This document shows positions 34,256 to 40,490 of a stretch of DNA of 40,490 nt, in pieces; position 1 is the stretch's first letter; every line of letters starts with the position of its first letter. The notes under the pieces were generated by a model that did no database searches, was not told the DNA's origin, and saw only the letters and a list, made by a program, of their open reading frames with translations. Position numbers and translations under genes: made by a program. Where the stretch lies: positions 1 to 40,490 of the forward strand of contig URUC01000004.1 of assembly GCA_900550965.1 (NCBI GenBank), in the 5' to 3' direction. This DNA comes from an uncultured Collinsella sp. (lineage in GTDB: Bacteria > Actinomycetota > Coriobacteriia > Coriobacteriales > Coriobacteriaceae).

Positions 34256-34482
34256 TCGATGAAATGCAGAGTTTTTAGAGCCATAAATCGGATGAAATGT
34301 AGAAATTTGACCTTACTCGCGCACAGCACAACGACGACAACGCCTAAGCATAGGCATAAGCGAAGTCGGAATTCCCATATACAAATCGAGCGTGGTTTTT
34401 CTCCCACTTTGAGCGTTCAAGTGCGCTCTAAACGGGAGAAAATCCACGCTCATTTTCTCGGCGGGAGATAATCCACGCTCAA
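34256..34482. repeat. Convergent intergenic region with three copies of an 18-base repeat
   Basis: Arms 34388-34405 and 34434-34451 are complementary over 18 bases with one mismatch. A third copy, GGGAGATAATCCACGCTC, follows in direct orientation at 34463-34480, ending two bases before the stop codon of the minus-strand gene. Inside the hairpin GAGCG and CGCTC form a second stem. Two copies of GATGAAATG occur at 34259 and 34292. It could terminate both converging genes. No gene. Confidence 0.7.
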
Positions 34483-34812
34483 CTACTCGTCGACGATCTC
34501 GGCAAGCCAGACGTTGAGGGTATCGACCTCGGGGCAGCAGAACTTTGCCGTACCAGGCTCGTTGCCAGGCACGGTTCCGCCATAGCGCAGGATATCGATA
34601 TAGGGAAAGCCCACATGGCAGGCCATGGCGCACATCTTGCCGCGGTCTCGGTCGAAGTCAAAAACGTCGCCCGGCTTGTGACCATGGTGGCAGCGGCACG
34701 CACCTAGCTGGTCCACGCAGCTCACGCGGATACGCGGACGCTTGCCACGCGGCGCGCCGAGCGGCTTGTTCTCGCCCGCAGGCTTGACGCCGCCCTCGCC
34801 GGCGTTACTCAT
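34483..34812 (-). CDS. Small Cys-rich protein, TIGR04076-like
   Basis: 109 aa from an ATG at 34812 that overlaps the pdxY-like stop by eight bases, so translation is coupled. After a disordered basic N-terminus the core RIRVSCVDQLGACRCHHGHKPGDVF, MCAMACHVGFPYIDILRYGG and KFCCPEVDTLNVWLAEI follows the TIGR04076 pattern (GD.F, Cys, CP near the end). Cys and His could bind metal. Function of the family is unknown. Coupling to a vitamin B6 kinase gene is unusual. Confidence 0.7.
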   Translation of the reverse strand: MSNAGEGGVKPAGENKPLGAPRGKRPRIRVSCVDQLGACRCHHGHKPGDVFDFDRDRGKMCAMACHVGFPYIDILRYGGTVPGNEPGTAKFCCPEVDTLNVWLAEIVDE

Positions 34813-35629
34813 GGTCAATCACATCCAGGCAGGCCTCGATGGGAAGGCCGGCCGACTTGTCCTCTTGGTCGGCATTGCGCTCGATAAGCTCGGCCACCAC
34901 ACGCATGGCATCGGACGTCGCGCGCTGCAGACTCCAGCCCGCCATAACGCGGCCGACGAGCACCGCCGAGAACGTGTCGCCCGTGCCCGGGAAATAGACC
35001 GGAATGAACTCAAAGGGAATCGTGAAGTACTCCCCCGCTACATGGTCGTAACCGATAACCGCGTTCGTGCCATTGACCACGGCGCTCGTAATGACCACCG
35101 ACTTGGCACCCAACTCGCGCACGGCGTCCACAAGGGCGCGGGCCTCATCGGGCGTGATCTGCTCTGCAATAGGCGTATCGGCGAGCAGACAGGCCTCGGT
35201 GTAGTTGGGCACCGCGTAGTCTGCGCACTCCAGCAGGTGCCGCATGAGGCCAATCGTGGACTCGGGCACGCCGGCATAGAGCTTGCCGTTGTCACCCATG
35301 ATGGGATCGACGAACACCTTGGTGCCCTTTTGCGCACGGCGGTGGCAAAAGTCCGAGATGATGCGCGTCTCTTCCTCGGTCACGATAAAGCCGGTCGAGA
35401 TGGCGTCGAACTCAAAGCCGAGCTCCTCCCAGATAGCGAGGCTTTGACGCACGTACTCGGTGGTGTCGTGGATGTAGAACTTGGGGTAGTTGAGCGTGTC
35501 GGACACAAGTGCCGTCGGCAGATTGTGGATACGGTAACCCATGTGCGACAGCACCGGCAGCATGGCGGAAAGCGCGACCTTGCCGTAGCCGCACATATCG
35601 TTAATCAGCAGCAGCTGAGTATTCTTCAT
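34805..35629 (-). CDS. Pyridoxamine/pyridoxal kinase (PdxY/PdxK type)
   Basis: 274 aa, ribokinase superfamily. It phosphorylates pyridoxal/pyridoxamine in vitamin B6 salvage. VFVDPIMGDNGKLY is the substrate/ATP region, FPGTGDTFSAVLVG holds the anion hole and catalytic Asp. N-terminal LLINDMCGYGKVAL is typical of the PdxY branch. ATG at 35629 follows GGGAGACCCTC. It is coupled to the TIGR04076-like gene downstream. Confidence 0.9.
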   Translation of the reverse strand: MKNTQLLLINDMCGYGKVALSAMLPVLSHMGYRIHNLPTALVSDTLNYPKFYIHDTTEYVRQSLAIWEELGFEFDAISTGFIVTEEETRIISDFCHRRAQKGTKVFVDPIMGDNGKLYAGVPESTIGLMRHLLECADYAVPNYTEACLLADTPIAEQITPDEARALVDAVRELGAKSVVITSAVVNGTNAVIGYDHVAGEYFTIPFEFIPVYFPGTGDTFSAVLVGRVMAGWSLQRATSDAMRVVAELIERNADQEDKSAGLPIEACLDVIDHE

Positions 35630-35762
35630 GAGGGTCTCCCTTGTTTCGGGCGCGGCGCGGCAGCGCCACAGTGCGACTAAGTGTAGCGCAGGGGACGTTG
35701 TGAACGGGCGCTGGCGCCGCAGAGGACGAATTGTTGCGGAAAGGTTACGGGAAGGAGGAAGT

Positions 35763-35850
35763 TAGTCGTTGGGGACGTTCTTAAATGACTAGTCGACACA
35801 AGGAGTGTCCCCAAATGCCGGCACATAAGGAACGTCCCTAAGTGCCGCTC
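35763..35850. repeat. GGGACGTTC repeat cluster upstream of the MarR operon
   Basis: TTGGGGAC (35769-35776) pairs with GTCCCCAA, and GACGTTC with GAACGTC, so alternative nested hairpins can form. A further CGGCAC / GTGCCG pair encloses the right end. It belongs to the same family as 19800-19855. The rest of the 326-base gap (35630-35955) contains only the MarR promoter. Confidence 0.6.
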
Positions 35851-35871
35851 GAACATAATAAGTTTGGTACC

Positions 35872-35931
35872 TTGACATTTATTTACCGTGCTCCTAAATT
35901 GGTTAGGCACAAAACAATTCAACTACCTAAC
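35872..35931 (+). promoter_or_regulatory. Promoter and MarR operator of the ABC exporter operon
   Basis: TTGACA (35872-35877), 17 bases, TAAATT (35895-35900) is a strong promoter. CCTAA-N5-TTAGG (35893-35907) overlaps the -10, and a further CCTAAC lies at 35926-35931. This is a classic layout for MarR autorepression. Confidence 0.75.
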
Positions 35932-35955
35932 TAAAGAAAGGAGCGAAGCTTAGAT

Positions 35956-36459
35956 ATGTGTGTTGAACCACTCGTCCTTCCGCATGAGCCCGGCGGTGAC
36001 CCGTCGCAACCGGTAGACATACCCGAAGCGGTCAGCGCCGAAGACAAACTCGCCAAGCGCATCCTGAGCGGCCTGGGCTTTTGCGGCCATTACATGCATT
36101 TTCATGGCGGAGGCGTGTCCGGCAAGGCGCCCATCATCTGCCTGCTGGCCAAGCAACCCGGCGGCGAGATGTCGCAGCAGGAACTCGGCATGCACTTTGA
36201 CCTCAAGCCGGGGTCGCTTTCCGAGATCCTGTCCAAGCTCGAGCTCAACGGCCTCATCGAGCGCAGCCGTAACCCCAAGGATCGACGGCAGCTCACCATT
36301 CGCCTGACCGAAACCGGCCGGGAAAACGCCCGCATCGACCAGGCGGCCCGCATTCGCTTTAGAGAGCAAGCCTTTAGTGCCCTCACCCACGACGAGCGCG
36401 AGCAGCTCGCCGAAATGCTCGAGAAAATCCGTGTAACCTGGGAGGAACTGGATGATTAA
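35956..36459 (+). CDS. MarR-family transcriptional regulator
   Basis: 167 aa. The winged helix reads MSQQELGMHFDLKPGSLSEILSKLELNGLIER with the wing RNPKDRRQLTIRLTETG. N-terminal residues GFCGHYMHFHGGGVSGKAP carry four His and one Cys, more than is typical, which might hint at metal or redox sensing. AAAGGAG lies 12 bases ahead of the ATG. Its stop overlaps the first exporter gene by eight bases; it most likely represses the operon. Confidence 0.92.
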   Translation: MCVEPLVLPHEPGGDPSQPVDIPEAVSAEDKLAKRILSGLGFCGHYMHFHGGGVSGKAPIICLLAKQPGGEMSQQELGMHFDLKPGSLSEILSKLELNGLIERSRNPKDRRQLTIRLTETGRENARIDQAARIRFREQAFSALTHDEREQLAEMLEKIRVTWEELDD

Positions 36460-38296
36460 AACCCTCATGGGAAGCATCCGCGGCTATATGAAAGTCACCG
36501 TTGCCACGCCGCTGCTCGTGCTTGGCGAGGTGCTCTGCGAGATGCTGATTCCATTTATCACCGCCAACCTGATCGACGCCATCAAAGACGGCGCCACCGT
36601 AGCCGAGATGCTTCCCACCGCGGGCCTTTTGGTGCTCATCGCGCTGACATCGCTTGCTTTTGGCGCCGCGGCAGGCGTCACCTGCAGCCATGCGAGCTGC
36701 GGCTTCGCCAAGAACCTGCGTCACGACCTGTTCTACAAGATCCAGACGTTCAGCTTTGCCAACATCGATGAGTTCTCGAGCTCATCGCTCGTCACGCGCC
36801 TGACCACCGACATCAACAACGTTCAGCAGGCCTTTATGATGATCATCCGTATCGCCGTGCGCGCGCCGCTGGTATTGGTCTTCGCCTTTACCATGGCGTT
36901 TATCATGGGCGGCAGCGTCGCCATGGTCTACCTGGTCATCATTCCGCTGCTGGGCTTTGGACTGTTCTTTATCATCTTTAAGGTGCGCCCCATCTTCTCG
37001 CGCGTGTTCCACAAGTACGATGCCCTTAACGAGTCCGTCGAGGAAAACGTCACCGGCATGCGCGTGGTTAAGAGCTACGTACGCGAAGACTTTGAGAAGG
37101 AGAAGTTCGCGGCCGCCGCGCGCGATGTCCAGATGGACTTCACCCGCGCCGAGAAGCTGCTCGCCTTTAACAACCCCATGATGAACATCTGCGTCAACGG
37201 CGCGTTTGTCGTCATCATCTACCTGGGCTCCAAGCTCATCATCACGAGCCAGGGCACGCTGTTCGACGTGGGCCAGCTCTCCTCGACCTTTACCTATGGT
37301 TTCCAGATTCTCATGAGCCTGATGCAGCTGTCGATGATCTTTGTCATGGTGACCATGGCCGACGAATCGGCACACCGCATTGCCGAGGTGCTGGCCGCCG
37401 AGCCCACGATCGCCAATCCCGCCGAGCCCGTGCTCGAGGTTGCCGACGGTTCCATCGACTTTGACCACGTGAGCTTTAAGTATTCCGCGCATGCGAAACG
37501 CCAGGCGCTCGACGATATCGACCTGCACATTACGAGCGGCGAGACCATCGGCATCATCGGCGGCACCGGCTCGGCCAAGTCCACGCTCGTCAACCTCATC
37601 GCCCGCCTGTACGACGCCACCGAAGGCACCGTGCGCGTGGGCGGCATGGACGTGCGCGACTACGACCTGGACGCACTGCGCCACCAGGTCGCCATGGTGC
37701 TGCAGAAAAACGTGCTGTTTAGCGGCACCATCGCCGAGAATCTGCGTTGGGGCGACCCGAACGCCACCGACGAGGAAGTCCGCGAGGCGGCACATCTGGC
37801 CTGCGCCGATGAGTTTGTCGACGGCTTCCCCAAGGGCTACGACACCTGGATCGAACAGGGCGGCTCTAATGTTTCGGGCGGTCAGAAGCAGCGCCTGTGC
37901 ATTGCACGCGCCCTGCTGCGTCGCCCCAAGATCTTGATCCTGGACGACTCCACCAGCGCCGTCGACACCAAGACCGACGCCAAGATCCGCGCAGGGTTGG
38001 CAAGCTATCTGCCCAACACGACCAAGCTCATCATCGCCCAGCGCATCAGCTCCGTACAGGACGCAGACCGCATCATCGTCATGGAGGGCGGCCGAATCGC
38101 GCAGATCGGCAACCATGACGAGCTGCTTAAGACGAGCGAAATCTACCGCGAGACCTTTACCTCGCAAAACAAGATGTCTGCCGAAGGTACGCAAGACGCC
38201 GACGACGTCTCTGGCGACGCGAACACGGCGGCAGACAACACCGACATGACCGCAACGCAAGCTCAGACCCAGGAAGGAGGCGAGGCACATGAGTAA
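36452..38296 (+). CDS. Heterodimeric ABC exporter, subunit with degenerate ATPase site
   Basis: 614 aa: six-helix membrane domain (about 15-300) and nucleotide-binding domain (about 340-580). Walker A is GGTGSAKST, with Ala in place of the last Gly. The signature VSGGQKQR is normal. After Walker B the catalytic Glu is Asp (ILILDDSTSAVD) and the H-loop His is Gln (IIAQRISS). This is the degenerate half of the BmrC/BmrD or TM287/288 kind of pump. A ~40-residue acidic Thr/Ala tail ends the protein. Overlaps the marR stop and the next gene by eight bases each. Confidence 0.93.
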   Translation: MIKTLMGSIRGYMKVTVATPLLVLGEVLCEMLIPFITANLIDAIKDGATVAEMLPTAGLLVLIALTSLAFGAAAGVTCSHASCGFAKNLRHDLFYKIQTFSFANIDEFSSSSLVTRLTTDINNVQQAFMMIIRIAVRAPLVLVFAFTMAFIMGGSVAMVYLVIIPLLGFGLFFIIFKVRPIFSRVFHKYDALNESVEENVTGMRVVKSYVREDFEKEKFAAAARDVQMDFTRAEKLLAFNNPMMNICVNGAFVVIIYLGSKLIITSQGTLFDVGQLSSTFTYGFQILMSLMQLSMIFVMVTMADESAHRIAEVLAAEPTIANPAEPVLEVADGSIDFDHVSFKYSAHAKRQALDDIDLHITSGETIGIIGGTGSAKSTLVNLIARLYDATEGTVRVGGMDVRDYDLDALRHQVAMVLQKNVLFSGTIAENLRWGDPNATDEEVREAAHLACADEFVDGFPKGYDTWIEQGGSNVSGGQKQRLCIARALLRRPKILILDDSTSAVDTKTDAKIRAGLASYLPNTTKLIIAQRISSVQDADRIIVMEGGRIAQIGNHDELLKTSEIYRETFTSQNKMSAEGTQDADDVSGDANTAADNTDMTATQAQTQEGGEAHE

Positions 38297-40214
38297 GGCA
38301 ACGACCGCCGAGCGCGCGCTCAACCGTAAGGGCGGCACCATGTCGCGCCTCATCAAGACGCTCTTTGGCTTCTATCCCGTGCTTTTGCCCCTTGTCGTCG
38401 CCGGCGTGGTGCTCTGCGCCATCATCAACTCCATCGGCGCGACCTTCCTGCAGAGCGCCCTGCAGATTATTAGCGAATCGTGGCAGTCGGGCGATTGGGA
38501 AGCCGCACAGCCCAAGATTCTGCAGCTCGTGACCACCCTCGCCTGCATCTACGGCGTCGGTGTCCTGTCCTCACTCTTCTGGAACCGCGCCATGGCTATC
38601 GTCACGCAGGGCTCGCTCGAGAAGCTGCGCGAGATGATGTTCAACCGCATGCAGGACCTGCCGATCCGCTACTTCGACACGCACCAGCGCGGCGATATCA
38701 TGAGCCACTACACCAACGACATCGATACGCTGCGCCAGATGATCAGTCAGTCGCTGCCCAACCTGCTCATGACGATCATCATCATCGTCACGGTGTTCTT
38801 TATCATGCTGTACTACAGCGTGTGGATGTGCCTGGTCATCATCGCCGGCGTCGCCTTTATGACCTTTATGACCAAGCTGCTCGGCTCCAACTCCGCGCGC
38901 TTCTTCATTGCGCAGCAGACCGAGCTCGGCGTGGTCGAGGGCCATATCGAGGAGGTCATGAACGGCCAGAAGGTCGTCAAGGCGTTCTGCCACGAGTCTG
39001 CCGCCGAGGCCGATTTTGACGAGCGCAACGAAAAGCTCTTCGAGGTCTCGCAGAAGGCCAACATGTACGCCAACATCCTCATGCCCATCCTTATGAACCT
39101 GGGCAACCTGCTCTACGTGCTGGTCGCACTGGCGGGCGGCATTTTCCTGGCGCTGGGCGTGCCCAACCTGAGCATCTCGGGCATGGCGCTGTCCATCGCC
39201 GTCGTGGTGCCGTTCCTCAACATGACCAAGCAGTTCTGCGGACAGATCGGCCAGATCTCACAGCAGATCAACGCCGTGGTCATGGGCCTCGCCGGCGCCG
39301 ACCGCATCTTTGAGCTCATCGACGAGAAGCCCGAGGCCGACGAAGGCTACGTGACACTCGTCAACGCGCAGGTGAACCCCGAGACTTGGGAGTTCGAGGA
39401 GGCGGACCACCACACCGGCATGTGGGCGTGGAAACATCCGCACCGCGCAACCGGCGAGATCGAGTACGTACCGCTGCGCGGCGACCTGGTCATGGACAAC
39501 GTCGACTTTGGCTACACGCCCGACCACGAGGTGCTGCACGGCGTGTCCGTGTTTGCCAAGCCGGGCCAGAAGGTCGCGTTTGTCGGCGCCACCGGTGCCG
39601 GCAAGACGACCATCACCAACCTCATCAACCGCTTCTACGACATCGCCGACGGCAAGATCCGCTACGACGGCATCAACGTCAACAAGATCCGCAAGGCCGA
39701 CCTGCGCCGAAGCCTGGGCGTCGTGCTGCAGGACGTGAACCTGTTCACCGGCACCGTGATGGATAACATCCGCTACGGCAACCTGGATGCGACCGACGAG
39801 GAGTGCATCGCGGCGGCCAAGCTCGCGGGCGCGGACGACTTTATCACCCGCCTGCCCGACGGCTATGACACCATGCTCACCGGCAACGGCGCCCAGCTGT
39901 CGCAGGGCCAGCGCCAGCTGATCTCGATAGCCCGCGCTGCCGTCGCCGATCCGCCGGCGATGATTCTGGACGAGGCTACGTCGAGTATCGACACCCGCAC
40001 CGAGGCCATCGTGCAGGCGGGCATGGATAAGCTCATGGAGGGCCGCACGACGTTTGTCATCGCACACCGCCTGTCGACCATACGCGATGCGGATATGATC
40101 CTCGTCATGAAGGACGGCGACATCGTAGAGCAGGGCAGACACGAAGAACTGCTCAAAAAGCAGGGCTTTTATGCGAACCTGTATAACTCGCAGTTCGAGG
40201 AGACCGTGGCGTAA
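38289..40214 (+). CDS. Heterodimeric ABC exporter, subunit with the active ATPase site
   Basis: 641 aa. Walker A GATGAGKTT, Walker B plus catalytic Glu AMILDEATSSID and H-loop VIAHRLST are canonical; the signature is LSQGQRQL, altered from LSGGQ. With the partner this gives one consensus site (this Walker region plus the partner's SGGQ) and one degenerate site. A ~45-residue insert with GMWAWKHPHRATGEIEYV lies before the nucleotide-binding domain. GGAGG precedes the ATG. The pump likely expels drugs, lipids or peptides; the substrate is unknown. No clear terminator follows. Confidence 0.93.
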   Translation: MSKATTAERALNRKGGTMSRLIKTLFGFYPVLLPLVVAGVVLCAIINSIGATFLQSALQIISESWQSGDWEAAQPKILQLVTTLACIYGVGVLSSLFWNRAMAIVTQGSLEKLREMMFNRMQDLPIRYFDTHQRGDIMSHYTNDIDTLRQMISQSLPNLLMTIIIIVTVFFIMLYYSVWMCLVIIAGVAFMTFMTKLLGSNSARFFIAQQTELGVVEGHIEEVMNGQKVVKAFCHESAAEADFDERNEKLFEVSQKANMYANILMPILMNLGNLLYVLVALAGGIFLALGVPNLSISGMALSIAVVVPFLNMTKQFCGQIGQISQQINAVVMGLAGADRIFELIDEKPEADEGYVTLVNAQVNPETWEFEEADHHTGMWAWKHPHRATGEIEYVPLRGDLVMDNVDFGYTPDHEVLHGVSVFAKPGQKVAFVGATGAGKTTITNLINRFYDIADGKIRYDGINVNKIRKADLRRSLGVVLQDVNLFTGTVMDNIRYGNLDATDEECIAAAKLAGADDFITRLPDGYDTMLTGNGAQLSQGQRQLISIARAAVADPPAMILDEATSSIDTRTEAIVQAGMDKLMEGRTTFVIAHRLSTIRDADMILVMKDGDIVEQGRHEELLKKQGFYANLYNSQFEETVA

Positions 40215-40490
40215 GAGGCGGCATGCCCCAAAAGCGGACTGTCGTACGGCAAGGATGGGGATAAGGGATATTACAGGAACACCTGGGAACAGAAAGTTCC
40301 GGAATAGAACGGACGACGGCAAATTCTTTAAAGCAAAATTCGTGTATTTCTTCCATGCCGCGTCCGGCATCCCATTTCGTGTCTTGGCCACGTTTGGACA
40401 CTCACGGAGTGTGTCCGACAAGCCGCAGACAATGAGCGGACTTTCTGGTGTCCCTAATGGCACCTCTTCACAGACAATATAAAACCGCGC
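40215..40490. other. Window end after the exporter operon
   Basis: No gene supported. GGACAC-N9-GTGTCC (40396-40416) is a short inverted repeat similar in sequence to parts of the 35763-35850 cluster. The overlapping plus-strand frame ending near 40482 starts inside the exporter gene and looks like a chance ORF. Confidence 0.5.

Noticed and set aside
40171..40482. 103-codon plus-strand frame at the window end
   Set aside because: Starts inside the second exporter gene, has no ribosome site, and its downstream part carries repeat-like sequence.

Overview
The window looks like part of the chromosome of a high-GC gut actinobacterium of the class Coriobacteriia, most like Collinsella. This is inferred from GC-rich codon use, strong AGGAGG-type ribosome sites, a mix of ATG, GTG and TTG starts, and the general look of the proteins; no 16S or other marker is present to prove it. 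I see no tRNA, rRNA, CRISPR array, prophage or transposase gene.

Layout. 1-5.5 kb: homocysteine methyltransferase behind a DtxR/MntR-type metalloregulator, a divergent peptidase T, and a murA-LCP cell-envelope pair. 5.6-12.5 kb: a complete F1Fo ATP synthase operon (atpI-like, then B, E, F, H, A, G, D, C; all minus strand) with a recognisable promoter upstream and a terminator downstream. 12.7-15.8 kb: upp, glpK and a TsaC/Sua5 protein. 15.9-16.7 kb: an AT-richer HicA-HicB toxin-antitoxin pair with its own promoter and operator. 16.7-19.6 kb: prfA and prmC, the release factor and its methyltransferase, separated by about 590 bases of repeat-bearing DNA. 19.9-24.3 kb: a polar amino-acid ABC importer (Tat-type lipoprotein binding protein, permease, ATPase) followed by an M20 peptidase. 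24.4-26.3 kb: an aldose-1-epimerase-like protein and an unknown membrane-anchored protein. 26.5-32.4 kb: a prenylated-flavin (prFMN) decarboxylation cluster. 32.5-40.2 kb: MFS exporter, low-molecular-weight phosphatase, PdxY-like kinase with a small Cys-rich TIGR04076-like protein, and a MarR-controlled heterodimeric ABC exporter.

The most interesting system is the prFMN cluster. It has a UbiD-type decarboxylase of the gallate/protocatechuate/4-hydroxybenzoate kind, UbiX flavin prenyltransferase, a DASS-family carboxylate transporter, a MerR regulator, and a two-domain protein that joins an LpdD-like (prFMN chaperone) domain to an IDI-like Nudix domain. The Nudix half keeps the IDI metal ligands, lacks the IDI catalytic Cys at its usual place and has a hydrolase-like EE in its Nudix box. 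My inference is that it supplies or processes the dimethylallyl phosphate used by UbiX, so cofactor supply, cofactor delivery, substrate uptake and decarboxylation would sit in one regulon. A nearly identical 19-base imperfect palindrome lies upstream of both the fusion gene and the transporter gene, overlapping a shared -35 element.

The second notable theme is structured repeats placed exactly at stop codons. Two ~149-base elements (2834-2982 and 18376-18523) start at the base after the stop codons of the LCP gene and prfA. They differ at seven stem positions and every change is compensated on the other arm. Other palindrome families (GACAAAGGGAC arms; CACAACATTCGA arms; GGGACGTTC arms) also sit at 3' gene ends, in two cases supplying the stop codon itself.
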